Assembly: GCA_039621445.1 (NCBI GenBank)
Contig: CP154955.1
Location: 59,923,564-59,987,563 of the forward strand
Source of the DNA: Euglena gracilis
Taxonomy: Eukaryota > Euglenida > Euglenophyceae > Euglenales
DNA: 64,000 bases
Direction: 5' to 3'
Positions within the stretch are counted from its first letter, which is position 1; every line of letters starts with the position of its first letter. Under the pieces are notes generated by a model. The model saw only the letters and a list, made by a program, of their open reading frames with translations. It was not told where the DNA came from and did no database searches. This document shows positions 19,209 to 29,875 of the stretch, piece by piece. The translations under genes and the position numbers were made by a program.

Positions 19209-19864
19209 TAGGGTTAAGATTTCATCCCCAATGGTTGTAACCATCCCGCTCATCGTTGCAATATTTCCCTCTACAGGGTACACAGCGAACCCAAAGAGTC
19301 GCCCAACTAGGGTTAAAAACATGGGGGGACCCGAGCGAGGGTCCCCCCATGTGTATTAACCCTAGTTGGGCGACTCTTTGGGGTAGCTGGTACCCTGTAG
19401 GGGGAAATTTTCCACGCGTTCTAAAAGAAACATATTTTTTCTTACGCAGGAATACACTCATTTATTCAAAAATATTCCCTGAACGACATTCGAGAAGGAT
19501 ATTGAGGAGGAATGCACTTGTTCATAAATATTTTTGTTCAAAAATATTCTTATACCGAGAGAACTTCTGAGGTTATTAGAAGGAATAGGGTTAGGGTTAA
19601 GATTTCATCCCCAATGGTTGCAACCATCCCGCTCATCGTTGCTATATTTCCCTCTACAGGGTACACAGCGAACCCAAAGAGTCGCCCAACTAGGGTTAAA
19701 AACATGGGGGGACCCGAGCGAGGGTCCCCCCATGTGTATTAACCCTAGTTGGGCGACTCTTTGGGGTAGCTGGTACCCTGTAGGGGGAAATTTTCCACGC
19801 GTTTTAAAAGAAACATTTTTTTTCTTACGCAGGAATACACTCATTTATTCAAAAATATTCCCTG
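19209..19864. repeat. Shortened spacer-block copies
   Basis: Two truncated copies (19209-19500 and about 19505-19860) of the AGGGTTAAGATTTCATCCCC ... TTTTCCACGCG block, each with the shorter hairpin GGGGGGACCCGAGCGAGGG. They lead into array 3. Confidence 0.88.
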
Positions 19865-20712
19865 AACGACATCCGAGGAGGATATTGAACTCCTCCTCGA
19901 ACGACCTCGAACGACATTCGAGGAGGATTTTGATCCTCCTCGAACGACCTCGAACGACATGCGAGGAGGATTTCGATCCTCCTCGAACGACCTCGAACGA
20001 CATTCGAGGAGGATTTTGATCCTCCTCGAACGACCTCGAACGACATTCGAGGAGGATATTGAACTCCTCCTCGAACGACCTCGAACGACATTCGAGGAGG
20101 ATTTTGATCCTCCTCGAACGACCTCGAACGACACTCGAGGAGGATATTGAACTCCTCCTCGAACGACCTCGAACGACATTCGAGGAGGATTTTGATCCTC
20201 CTCGAACGACCTCGAACGACATGCGAGGAGGATTTCGATCCTCCTCGAACGACCTCGAACGACATTCGAGGAGGATATTGAACTCCTCCTCGAACGACCT
20301 CGAACGACATTCGAGGAGGATTTTGATCCTCCTCGAACGACCTCGAACGACATTCGAGGAGGATATTGAACTCCTCCTCGAACGACCTCGAACGACATTC
20401 GAGGAGGATTTTGATCCTCCTCGAACGACCTCGAACGACATTCGAGGAGGATATTGAACTCCTCCTCGAACGACCTCGAACGACATTCGAGGAGGATTTT
20501 GATCCTCCTCGAACGACCTCGAACGACATGCGAGGAGGATTTCGATCCTCCTCGAACGACCTCGAACGACATTCGAGGAGGATTTTGATCCTCCTCGAAC
20601 GACCTCGAACGACACTCGAGGAGGATTTTGATCCTCCTCGAACGACCTCGAACGACATTCGAGGAGGATCTCGAACCACCTCGAACGACGTTCGAGGAGG
20701 ATCGAGATCCTC
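19865..20712. repeat. Hairpin array 3, about 16 units
   Basis: This is the longest array of CTCGAACGAC units (about 51-55 bp each). It alternates GGATTTTGATCC, GGATTTCGATCC and GGATATTGAACTCC centres in an ordered pattern. Frames of about 300 codons on either strand (RSRSFEED and ERPRTTFEED repeats) follow from the periodicity. Confidence 0.93.
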
Positions 20713-20884
20713 CTACTACTGTCCATCCCACTACCGTAACCCTCCCACTCACTCCCCACAAGTTATGCACAAAAACTGGTGTGTTTTACGTTTTTCAAGG
20801 AAAAAATGGTGGTGAATAGCCAGAAAATGGACTCCGGCCCGACACATCCCGGGTATTTCAGGTGCCAAATTTTGACGTCTTGTA

Positions 20885-21285
20885 CCCCCCCCTATGTCCA
20901 ACGACCCCCCTATGTCCAATGACCACCCCGGTCAGAGGACACCTTTTGGGAGGTTTGACCAAATTTTTGGTCCCAGCGTGAAGCGCCGGGACGAAAAATT
21001 TTGCCCAAAAATTGGCCAAAAATTTGGCCAAAATGCCATTTTTGACACTTTTTGGACAAAAATTTGTCAAAATTGCCCAAAATTTCCGGCGCAAAGCGCC
21101 GGAAGGGAAAATTTGGGCATTTTTGGGTGGGTAGGGACCTGGGTACCCACCAACTTCCTTTTGACCCCATGTCCAACGACCACCCCCACGGTCAGAGGAC
21201 ACCTTTTTGGTCACTACCCTATGTCCAACGACCACCCCCCTGGTCAGAGGACAGAGGTTTCCGGTCATTGGACATAGGGGGGGGG
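20885..21285. mobile_element. TA-flanked TATGTCCAACGACC element
   Basis: TA at 20883-20884 and 21286-21287. Ends and body are as for 11208-11615, which it matches closely throughout. It is non-coding. Confidence 0.88.
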
Positions 21286-21559
21286 TAACGCAGTAAAGTT
21301 GCAGAAAAGGTGTCGAACGGTCACTGGTCGTTGCACGGCATCATTACGTTTAATTGCCAAATGAATAAGGCCAAAACAACCGGCCGTGTGGACCAAGACA
21401 GGCAAATTTTTGCCTGTCAGGTGCCGTGTTCCAGTGCACATTACACACCACCTCTCACCACAAATTTCATCACCACGTAATCGTGGTACAAATCAATGGT
21501 TGGTGTGAGGAATTGCGTTCGCCAGCCGTCACGGACGAGGAGATGGTGCCGCACAACTG

Positions 21560-22012
21560 ATGTGTGTTGGTGCGCGCATTTTGCGTGCACAAATGAACTT
21601 TGTTTGTGTGTGCTAAGGCTCGCTCAAACGCACTATTTTGAAGCGATTGATTAAATGTTTGTGCGCGCATTTGCGCAAATGCGCGCACAGATGTAATTGT
21701 GTTTATTTGCACAAATGCGTGCACCAACACGCCCATCACGTTCAAAAACCTCATATATCCCTGGTAATCACCAGCGTGCTTCAACACAGATATGTTGTTT
21801 GTTGCCTCCCATTGCACAAACCATCCACACACCAGTTTCCCCAAGATGTTGGTGCGCGCATTTGCGCCCACAAAAATTTTGTTTATGGGCGCATTTGTGC
21901 CCACAAACAAAACATGTATTTTTTGCTTTCAATGTTTTGCACTTTGTTTATGCAAATGCGCCCATAAACAAAATTGTTTTTATTGGCGCAAATGCGCCCA
22001 TAAACACACATC
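21560..22012. repeat. Cluster of GCGCATTTGCGC hairpins
   Basis: Repeated GTGCGCGCATTTGCGC, GGGCGCATTTGTGCCCA and inverse forms, as at 14985-15465. The block 21286-22412 holds no exon that I can support. Confidence 0.75.
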
Positions 22013-22412
22013 AGTTGCGTGACGGCTGGCTGACGTAGTCTGCGGTATCCGTGTATTCTTATGGGTGGCTGCAGTATCCAAGTTAGTTCAGTCTGCACGT
22101 CAACACCAGTGCCAATAGTCGGAACAGCGGGTGTGTGTTTCCCACCTGTTTGACACACGAGAGCACCAATCTCACCCTTGGCCCTATTCACGTCGCTCAG
22201 TAAGCAGCATTTGCACCAAACCACCTGGGGTTACAACCCTCAAATAGGGGGGTGTAACGGTTCATAAACTGCTTTCCATGTGTCAGGGTACAGGGTCCCA
22301 GAAAAAAGAGTTTACTTTTTTATTTTCAATTTACTTTTTTCGCAAAAAAATAAATTTGTGCAATTTTCGCAAATTTTAAAGAAAAACCCTTAAGTGCGAA
22401 TTTGGCCGCCTA

Positions 22413-22524
22413 CCCCCCCCCCCGGGAAATTGTCATGCCCGAGAACCTGTCAGGGTCCCGCCCGGGAAACTGTCAGGGTCCCCGGTACCGGCCAACCTGT
22501 TAGGCGACAGTTTCCCGGGGGGGG
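22413..22524. mobile_element. Shortest GGGAAACTGTCA TIR element (112 bp)
   Basis: A C run then GGGAAATTGTCATGCCCGAG at the left, GCGACAGTTTCCC plus a G run at the right, TA on both sides. Only two inner GGGTCC phrases remain, so this is close to the minimal element. Confidence 0.82.
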
Positions 22525-22569
22525 GTAGGTAAGTAATCATACTCATAATCATAAAATCGTCATCACGAA

Positions 22570-22583
22570 ACAGAAAGAAAAAA

Positions 22584-22615
<32 letters not shown>

Positions 22616-22621
22616 AAAAAC

Positions 22622-22652
<31 letters not shown>

Positions 22653-22711
22653 AAAAAAAAAAAAAAAAATAAAGAAAAAAAGAAGGAAAAAAAAAAAAAG
22701 AACACCCCCCC

Positions 22712-22746
<35 letters not shown>
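22570..22746. repeat. Extreme poly-A/poly-C tract
   Basis: It consists of blocks of A, more than 20 C in a row, more A, a few G interruptions and about 30 more A. It may contain assembly errors. It is not coding on either strand. Confidence 0.9.
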
Positions 22747-22748
<2 letters not shown>

Positions 22749-22940
22749 TGCAAAAGCCTGGTTTTGGGGCTTTTTTTTCAAGTCCCCCAAAATCCATTAT
22801 GCAGCGGAGGGGGGGTCCTGCCCCCCCCCCCCCACTCACTTAATACCCTGCCAGCACGGGTGCCCTGGCACAACGTCCATCCTCCGGCACATCCACCCCG
22901 TGTGCCCCGCGGTGCGGCCTCCTCCGTCTCCTCCCCGCAG

Positions 22941-23062
22941 GGCCGGCCTGCGTTTGGACCGGCTGGCGCTGTGGTGGCCGCGGCGGAGGTGGGCGGCCGG
23001 CCCTGCCCGGCGGGCGTTCCACGGCGAGGCCGCCGACCCGTCCGTCGGTGTGCAGCCCCCAG
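22941..23062 (+). CDS. Candidate exon upstream of the methyltransferase gene
   Basis: Good boundaries: CTCCCCGCAG before, CCCCCAG with GTGCTT after. The best frame reads AGLRLDRLALWWPRRRWAAG, continues PARRAFHGEAADPSVGVQPP and is G/C-ending throughout. A second frame (AFGPAGAVVAAAEVGGRPCP) is also open. Trp/Arg-rich. It could be a 5' exon of the rhodanese-methyltransferase gene or of another gene. Confidence 0.55.
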
Positions 23063-23241
23063 GTGCTTCCGGGGGGGTTTGCTATGGGGGGTGGGGGGTG
23101 GGGGGAAGTGTTTCGACCTTCCCTTGTCCAAGACACACCTGTGTCAACAGCACGTTTTCAAAACAGAAACTTTGAAATTGCATTGTGCATCGGGGCAGCA
23201 ATTTTTGTTTATTATTTTTGATTTTAATTGCTATTTTATTA

Positions 23242-23588
23242 CCTCCCCCCCCCTTGTCTAAGCACCACCCACCCGGTTCTTACCCATCTTTTTAAAGGTC
23301 ATCGGAGAGGTTTATTTTGTGTGCATTTTTAAGGGAAATTTCTCAAAAATTTCGAAATTTCTGCAATTTCTGAGACCTGATTTGGTGAGGTATTGTTGAT
23401 TTCTGCATCCAAATGTGTGTAAGTTCAAAAGTGGACCTCCAAAACAAGGGGAATTTTTCCTTTTTGCATTCAAAATTTTCCCCCTTGTCTAAGCACCACC
23501 CCCCTGGTTCTTACCCATATTTTGGCAAAATAAGCACCCCCCCCCCCCGGTTCTTACCCATCTTTTCCGGTGATTAGACAAGGGGGGG
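23242..23588. mobile_element. TA-flanked TTGTCTAAGCACC element
   Basis: The left end is CCTCCCCCCCCCTTGTCTAAG and the right end GATTAGACAAGGGGGGG, with TA on each side. GGTTCTTACCCAT is repeated three times inside. It is the larger relative of 808-958. Confidence 0.78.
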
Positions 23589-24824
23589 TATAATTATTTT
23601 TGTCCTGTGCGCCGGGTGGAATGCTTTTTGTATCAAATTTGATGCTAACATCTCCAAATTACTTTGCACTGCCTTGAAGATGTGCGTGCCTTTGGCTGGA
23701 AAATATCCGTCCAAATGATTTTGCCACTCACAAGGAACAACGTGAAGAATGATGCAGATTCTGGGAAATCAGGAGACGGTGAGCGCTAATAAGGATCATC
23801 CGCACTAGCACAATACTTTGTTGTCCGATGAATAGAAGGATTATATCATTTTAAAACTATTAGTAACAAGAGCATTTGTCTCCAAGTTGCATGAAGGAAA
23901 AGTGGTGAATCAATCCATCAATGGTTTTAGGTGCTGCCCAGATAACTTTGCAGAGGGCTGGGGCTAAAAAGATCGGTCCACTAACCGATTGTTGAATGTG
24001 CTGGGACGGGATTTCCTTTTGCTTAAGGACCGTCCAGGAGGAGCCCTTTTGTATCAATATCCCCTTCGGTTCCACCAAAAATGTGCATCCTACAGATTTT
24101 TTCAGTGTTTTTCTTCTCTTTGCTGAAATATATTGCTTTTTTTGCTTTATGTTTTCTTTTGTAGCAAATAATGCAAATTTGCAAGAACAGCACAAAAAGA
24201 AACAAAGGGGACGTCGCCGAATGAGCCCCCCCCCCAGGGGGTCCAGCTCAGAGGCTGGAAAATTTGAGCTGGCTGGAAAAAGGCTACTGACTGACCCCCC
24301 CCTCCCCTAGGGGTCCCGGCTGGAACTGGCCCGTCCAGTGAGATTTTTTTTGGGGGGGAAGTAATTTTGGATTTTTGGATATTTTTTTTTGCACCAGTGT
24401 AATTTGGTATCTCCAGAAGGATTTTGGAGGATTTTGGATATTATATGTGTAGAGAAACCTATACAATTCAGTTTTTCGGGCAGTTTTTTTTTTACTTGAC
24501 TTCTGGGACTTGCGAAAGAAAGCCAATGGAATTGTCTGAATGCAATTCCTACCACCTCGAGCGGGAGGAACTGGGGAAATGCACAGACAACGGCAAACGA
24601 CTGAAAGCTGTCTTTTTTTTGGGTGCGCAGTGTGCACACAAACATGGAACAGAGCTGCGGAACGCAGCAGCTCTCGTTCCTCGGTGTTTCTCCACGCCCC
24701 ACCAGGCGTTGGAAACACCTTCTCTGCTACGCAGCAGTCGCTAGTGACACGTATGGTGCTGTTTCGGAATTACGAAGTTTCGCGGCAGCAACAGCGGTCG
24801 GAGGCTGAAGCTAAGTTCCTGTGA
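23589..24824. other. Non-coding or unresolved stretch
   Basis: There is no confident exon. It has AT-rich sequence, a fragment of the CTTAAGGACCG end near 24022, a GGGGTCCAGCTC/GGGGTCCCGGCTG pair near 24238-24320, and mixed open frames at 24530-24820 (one contains KPMELSECNSYHLEREELGK) that I cannot link to the gene downstream. Confidence 0.4.
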
Positions 24825-25124
24825 ATGGAGATGGAGCTTCAAACGTGCCGTCCGTCAGGTATGCGGGTGACCCGCCGTACGCCCCCCCCCCCCACAGAAG
24901 AAATCATCATCGACCTGCGGAGTCAGGCGGACTTCGAAGCAGGGCACCTGTGCGGTGCCAGCCATGCCGGGGACGCCACTGCTTGCAGGGGGGGGGGATG
25001 GCTGGACCACCGCCCCCTTGCCACCGACTGCATTCCGACGGTGGCGTGCTTCTCGACAACGCGCGAGGAGTACCGCCTGCACGCATTGAAAGAAAAGTTT
25101 CTGAATGTGATGTCGAGTGGATAA
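24825..25124 (+). CDS. Rhodanese-like domain, first part (methyltransferase gene)
   Basis: An open frame of 99 codons contains EEIIIDLRSQADFEAGHLCG then ASHA (24897-24974). This is the classic start of a rhodanese fold: hydrophobic strand, acidic DLR/DVR turn, xxFxxGHIxGA helix. A possible acceptor CCACAG lies at 24892-24897, so the real exon may start at 24898. The frame continues through a G run to PTVACFSTTREEYRLHALKE and stops at 25124. That tail may be intronic, because the domain resumes at 25274. The protein is predicted to join a C-terminal methyltransferase. Confidence 0.75.
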   Translation: MEMELQTCRPSGMRVTRRTPPPPTEEIIIDLRSQADFEAGHLCGASHAGDATACRGGGWLDHRPLATDCIPTVACFSTTREEYRLHALKEKFLNVMSSG

Positions 25125-25186
25125 GAACATGAATTTTCAAAGCCGATGCATCTGCGCGCACACGCATATGCATGCATCCACGCACG

Positions 25187-25192
<6 letters not shown>

Positions 25193-25224
<32 letters not shown>
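25193..25224 (+). repeat. CA/CG dinucleotide repeat
   Basis: A (CA)n tract preceded by GCACGCACGCGCGCG, in a predicted intron. Confidence 0.9.
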
Positions 25225-25225
<1 letters not shown>

Positions 25226-25273
25226 CACTCAGAAACGTAGACATGCCAGCAGCATCGCACACCCAGATACCAG

Positions 25274-25403
25274 ACGGTGCTACCTGCTAAGCAATATGTC
25301 ATATGTCGGCCCGATCCCATTCCGGTGGAGGAGCTTGTGGCGCGGTATTTTGAGCTCCCCGCCCCACACTACCCCTTCCCGGCGCCCTGCTCCGCTTGGA
25401 TAC
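25274..25403 (+). CDS. Rhodanese-like domain, middle part
   Basis: The frame reads TVLPAKQYVICRPDPIPVEE then LVARYFELPAPHYPFPAPCS. The segment EELVARYFELPAPHYPFP has the shape of the helix and ELPPR-loop that precede the central strand in rhodaneses fused to methyltransferases. The 3' end lies at GGATA and a C run, where an AGAAGCAC-family element begins, so no GT donor is visible at the apparent boundary. Confidence 0.7.
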
Positions 25404-25404
25404 C

Positions 25405-25520
25405 CCCCCCCCCCAATAGAAGCACAGGTGCGCTAATGATGGACCGCCGCCTCGGCGGGAGGTGCACTTCTATTTTGACCCAACCTGTGTGCTTTCTATT
25501 GATTTCCTTTAGAAATCCCA
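25405..25520. mobile_element. Partial AGAAGCAC-family element
   Basis: It starts TA then a C run and AATAGAAGCACAGGTGCGC, with a GGACCGCCGCCTCGGCGGG hairpin and CTTCTATTTTGACCC, ending near TTTAGAAATCCCATC. The right TIR is missing. It directly follows the exon at 25274-25403. Confidence 0.6.
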
Positions 25521-25866
25521 TCTTACACATCTAGATATACGAATGTAAAAGTATGTAACCTCCGTACTGTGGAAAAGGCAAAGAAAACAAAGAGGGAAGA
25601 ATCAGCACAAATGTTGCAAAGGTCACACACTGGTGCAGAATATGGCAAAAGGAGCAAAGAAGCCCAAAATGCCCCCAAAAAACCACCTTTTGAGCTTGGC
25701 AAGGTACTTTTGGTCGTTTGGAGGTGGGGGGCTTCGAGAACCCAAATAATAGCTCCCCCCCCCAAAACAACGCAGTCCCAAAGGCAGCGGTCCACCACAA
25801 ATGCACCCCATCATATACATACATGCATATATATATCGTTATGGTTATATGGTTAACTATATGTTT

Positions 25867-26239
25867 GGCAAGTGGGAAGTGTAATACCCCGAAAGGGGGG
25901 TATTAAGCTTCCAAGGCCTCGGGTGGTGCCTTCGGGCCTAACAGACCTACCCATGAGTTTGTTCACGATCGAGTGGACCTGCCCACTGAGTTGGGAACTG
26001 AATCTGGGGTCACGGACTGGTGCGTCGTCACATGAAGGAGACCCCCCCATCCAAAGTGAATGTGAGTGTGCCTGGCAGGCGCTTGGCGGCCTGCGCAGTA
26101 AACAAGATACGTCCCGCCAGGCTTCGGCCACCTCCACGCACACAGGCAAAAAGGGCCAGAGGCAGGAAAACAGTGCCAGGCCAGAAGAGGGGGCCAAAGG
26201 CACCAAACGAACAGCCAGAGTGCAAACTTTCCACTTGCC
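25867..26239. mobile_element. Possible TIR element, GGCAAGTG family
   Basis: The left end is TTTGGCAAGTGGGAAGTG followed by an AATACCCC...GGGGTATT hairpin. The right end is ACTTTCCACTTGCCAAA. The interior has open frames without host-like codon bias. A related GGCAAGTG end forms the palindrome at 45901-46198. Confidence 0.5.
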
Positions 26240-26502
26240 AAAAATGAGGTATATCAGATATTTAGATACACATACAGAGTATAAATATTTAAGTACACCT
26301 ATTTTGCATACTATGTGTATTATATGATATATGGTATTTTTTATTATGTTTACTAAAATGTGTAATATTATATTCTATACATATTCTGTTTAATGTATTC
26401 TATTATATACATTGGATATTATTCATCTATACAATACAAATCAGATTTAAATACATATTACACATTTGGGGGGTTTCTGTGGCCCTACTCTGGGGTGCTC
26501 AG
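26240..26502. other. AT-rich intron sequence
   Basis: A TATA-rich block with no exon, leading to the acceptor TGCTCAG at 26502. Confidence 0.6.
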
Positions 26503-26605
26503 CGGGGCGGCGCCGGCCTGCACGCTGGCGCTGGTCGGCACCGCGGAGCAGCGTGCGGCGGCCCGGGCTGTGTTGCGGCCCGGCGGGTGGCGCGTCGCTC
26601 GGGAG
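26503..26605 (+). CDS. Rhodanese-like domain, central strand and last helix
   Basis: The exon lies between CTCAG and GTGGGC. It reads GAAPACTLALVGTAEQRAAA then RAVLRPGGWRVARE. This fits the rhodanese central strand and following helix (PLALVG-aaq-A-avL-GWrV). The position where active rhodaneses have the catalytic Cys reads LVGTAEQR, so the domain is probably catalytically dead and structural or regulatory. Confidence 0.75.
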
Positions 26606-27612
26606 GTGGGCCATCCCATTGCCTCTGGGTGTCTGCCCCCTCCCCCTCCTCGGGGTGACTGGTTTTTTCCCAGGAGACTGAGTGGTTTTGGCTCCTGACT
26701 TCCAGGGGGGGGGTCGGTCGGGACTGGCTGACAGTGCCCACGCAGCACCAAAGACATTGGGAAAGTTTTTGGGTTTTTTTTTTTGAGCAGCTGAGTGGCC
26801 AGAGTGACCGACCACAGGAAGTGAGGAAACGGCTGACTGGTTTTTGAAAATTGACTGACCGGTTTTGTGAAAGCGGAAAGCGACCCCTGTTTCTAAAATG
26901 TTTGCGGGGGGTCTTCATAGGGGTCAGTAACAGTCTGTTGCTTTAGGGTTTGCCCGGGGGGGGGGGGGGCTGGACTGCAGCTTGGATATTAGTGGAAATC
27001 CTAGCAGACCCCCTCCGGGGAGGTCTGCTGACAGGGCTAGCAGGGCTAGCAGGTAGCAAGTAGAATTTTTTTTCCATGGCTGGCGCAAAGTGCCGAATTT
27101 TTTGGAACGTCAAAAAATGGCCCAGCCCAAAATGCCCATTTTTTGGGCCATTTTTCTGGGATTTTTTTTGAACAAATCAACCAAAAAGCACATTAAAAAC
27201 CTCATTCCCACCTCTACCGGGGGGGGGGGGGTTGGAGGGTGGTGAAACTGGTCGGAAAAAAATTGGCTTTCAGAAATCCTGCCAAATGTTTCCGGGCTGT
27301 TTTTGAAATTCCTGCCAGTTTTTTCCGGACCAAAGGGCAGCCCATTGCAGCAGAGAACAAATAAGCAGGTTTCTGTCATTGTGAAGCATTGCCATTTGCT
27401 GAGATTCATTCTCAGAGAAAAGAATGAAAAGAATTCCTGCCAATTTTATCCACGTCAATTCCCAAAGAAAATCCTGCCAAATTTTTCCGGGCCATTTTGG
27501 CGTTTGGCACCAGTTTTTCTTTTCGTCAATTTTGTCGGGTTCGATTTTCTCTGGCATCCCCTGGCATCCCCCCTGGGGTGCTTAAACAACAGCCTGGTCG
27601 GTAAGCAATGGT
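26606..27612. other. Intron with dispersed repeats
   Basis: It contains a GTGACTGGTTTTT/CGACCGG-type repeat (26655-26880, relatives at 45300-45545 and 57315-57410), a G run at 26957-26969, GCTAGCAGGGCTAGCAGG repeats and an AAATCCTGCCAAATTTTTCC repeat (27265-27560, relative at 50765-50865). Confidence 0.55.
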
Positions 27613-27692
27613 ATGAGGTGGACGCTGCCCAGCTGGCTGCTGGGACTGGCGGCGACCCGGCCCTGGAGGTGGCCAGGTCGGCCTGCAGCGTT
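27613..27692 (+). CDS. Candidate linker exon of the methyltransferase gene
   Basis: Two frames are protein-like: RWTLPSWLLGLAATRPWRWP and VDAAQLAAGTGGDPALEVAR. The block is GC-rich, unlike its surroundings, and lies where a linker between rhodanese and methyltransferase is expected. The frame is unresolved. Confidence 0.4.
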
Positions 27693-27780
27693 TTTTTTCC
27701 CCCTCGAAAAAGTTGCGAACCGTCCGTGTCTTGTAGAGCGGACCTCGCATCGAACCGGGTCCAATTTCACAACACTGGCA

Positions 27781-27905
27781 ATAACAACAACGACGACGAC
27801 AACAACAGCAGCAGCAGCAGCAGCAACAACAACAACAACGGCAACAACAACAACGACGACGATGACGACGATGACGACGACGATGACAACAATAACAACA
27901 TCACC
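27781..27905 (+). repeat. AAC/GAC/AGC trinucleotide repeat
   Basis: A mosaic of (AAC)n, (AGC)n and (GAC)n. Open frames of Asn, Thr or Asp runs are repeat artefacts. Confidence 0.9.
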
Positions 27906-28035
27906 GTAAGTTAACCCTATAAGTGAGTTGTAAGCTATAAATCGAGGCTGTGTACTTGGGGTCCACAAAACTGCAATTTTGTCCTGCCGGGGTGTACAAC
28001 AAAAAGGTATTTGGACAATTTTATGATTTTTTAGT

Positions 28036-28289
28036 TGACCTCACACACACAACACACACACACACACACCACAACACACACACACACACACACAACATCA
28101 CAACACACACACACACACAACACCACAACAAACACACACACCACACACACACACCACAACACACGCACACGCACGCACACACACACACACACAACACACA
28201 CACACACACATAACACACACACACACATAACACACACACACACACACACCACAACACACACGTGCGCGCGCGCACACACACACACACGC

Positions 28290-28334
<45 letters not shown>
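28036..28334 (+). repeat. Long CA-repeat tract
   Basis: About 300 bp of (CA)n with AACA and GC interruptions inside an intron. Confidence 0.95.
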
Positions 28335-28335
<1 letters not shown>

Positions 28336-28452
28336 CCGCCCCTGGTTGAAATCAACATGAAATATGCCGAAATTGAAACACACATCAACACCACTGAATA
28401 CACCCCAGTGTATCCGAATACATCGGTGTACACACCGAGGACCGCCCTGCAG

Positions 28453-28508
28453 CGACGGGTGGGCCGGACTCCGCCCCGTCGTGGCGGCCGTCGCCTTTCC
28501 TGCAGCAG
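28453..28508 (+). CDS. Candidate 56-bp exon
   Basis: It lies between CCCTGCAG and GTGTGG. The frame reads DGWAGLRPVVAAVAFPAA with almost all G/C third positions. It is probably part of the linker before the methyltransferase. Short, so moderate support. Confidence 0.45.
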
Positions 28509-29489
28509 GTGTGGAATGCGCTTCTTTTGCAGCCTCGCAGAGGGACCCAACCTCACCTTAGCGTGTGTCGACCATTTTTGTGAATCGGTGGGTGTCCGAT
28601 TCATTTTTTGTTTCCTGCCATTTTTGTCAAATTGTAACTCGGCTCAATTGGTGCCTGTCGACATCCTGAGAGAGATTCGGATAAAACAAGTGCAAGCTTT
28701 CAAAACTGCAAACTTTTCTTAAAAAAGCTGCAAATTTCTGCAAAATGGCGAGAAAAATGGACTGGCTTTTGGTTGGAGCAGGGCCACTCCAGACCTCTAA
28801 GGCTTCCAGAATCCTCGTGCGTCAAAAGATACACACCAATTCACACACCAATTCACTAACAAAAATGAAGTTTTGGCATCAGAGACGTAGCACCCAAATA
28901 GAAGTGCCCCCCCCCCCTGCCAGAGGCGACGGCATGCTATAAGCCCACCTGTACTTTAATTTTGGGAGGTGGGCAATTACAAATAGAATCCATTTTCGCC
29001 CTTGTTTGCTCCCTTGACCACTGGCCCAGACCAACAATTGACCCAATTTGGGGTCAAAGTCAGGCCAAAACCCAGGTCCCAAGAGGGGATGAAATTTGAG
29101 ACCTGAATTCGGCCCGGATTCAACCCAACTTCGTCTAAAATTGGGTCTCAATGAGACCTAAAATCCTGGAGTCCAGGAAAATTTCAGACCAGACCTCTCT
29201 TTAGTGTGTATCAGCAAAAAAAAATTGTGTATCGGTGTGCATCGGCAAGTTTTTTGAAAATTTTTCTCAATCCATTAGGGATTTTTCTAGTGACCGGCGG
29301 AAAGCGGCGAAAATTTTTTGACCCCCAAAGCTGGCCAAATATTTCCCATTTTTTTGGTCATTTTTAAGATTTTTTGGGGAACAAAATCAACCCAAAACCT
29401 ATCAAAAACCTCATTTCCACCTTAGTGTGCAGCGCCGAAGGAAAATTTTTTTTGTCCAGTTGGGGGACCCGACCCCCAGGGGAGGGTGG
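28509..29489. other. Intron sequence
   Basis: It includes a CCAAATAGAAGTGCCCCCC fragment near 28897, a stretch of mixed sequence with TTGGGGTCAAAG-type repeats (29030-29200) and AAAATTTTT hairpins near 29310 and 29440. I see no exon. Confidence 0.5.
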
Positions 29490-29875
29490 CAGGGTTTGAT
29501 ATAAGGAGGGCGTACATGGTTTATGTGGGGGGGTGTCCCCCCCCCACCCCCCCCCTCCTGGCCCGCAGGGGGGGGTCCGGACCACCCCCCCACCTGCCAG
29601 GGGGGTCCAGACCGACCCTGGGGGGGTAACCGGGACCCCCCCAAAAAAGGGTCAATTTTTTCCTCCGGCGCTTCGCGCCGAAAATTTTTTGCATTTTTGG
29701 CACATTTTTGCCCCAAAAGTGCCCAAAATGGCACTTTTGGTCGTTTTGGGGGGTCAAAAATTTTCGGTCACCCAGACCGCGCCACTGTTTAAGTGGGGGG
29801 GTGTCCCCCCCCCCTCCTGGCCCGCAGGGGGGGGTCCGGACCACCCCCCCCCACCTGTCCTTATATCGAACCCTG
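29490..29875. mobile_element. hAT-like MITE, CAGGGTTCGATATAAGG family
   Basis: The left end is CAGGGTTTGATATAAGGAGG and the right end TCCTTATATCGAACCCTG. The flanking 8-mers are GAGGGTGG and GAGGGGGG (7 of 8). The interior has GGTCCGGACC hairpins in G/C runs and TTTTTGGCAC phrases. The copy at 44844-45253 is close to it, and a 3.4-kb cargo-bearing relative is at 35004-38430. Confidence 0.88.

Larger units (their letters stand above)
16558..20746. mobile_element. 4.19-kb TIR element with hairpin arrays
   Basis: The ends are GGGGGGGTAACGGTAG at the left and the inverted CTACCGTAACCCTCCC at the right. They are flanked by a perfect 10-bp direct repeat ACTCACTCCC (16548-16557, 20747-20756). The inside consists of three arrays of CTCGAACGAC hairpin units, duplicated spacer blocks of about 570 bp, a large palindrome and a nested element. 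No transposase-like frame is seen, so it is probably non-autonomous. A 9-11-bp duplication is typical of Mutator-like elements, but the class is not proven. Confidence 0.8.

Noticed and set aside
19841-20770. Open frames of about 300 codons on the minus strand with RSRSFEED repeats
   Set aside because: The same array is open in several frames on both strands because of its repeat period; codon bias and start context are absent.
22433-22839. Phe/Gly-rich minus-strand ORFs
   Set aside because: They are produced by the poly-A/poly-C tract.
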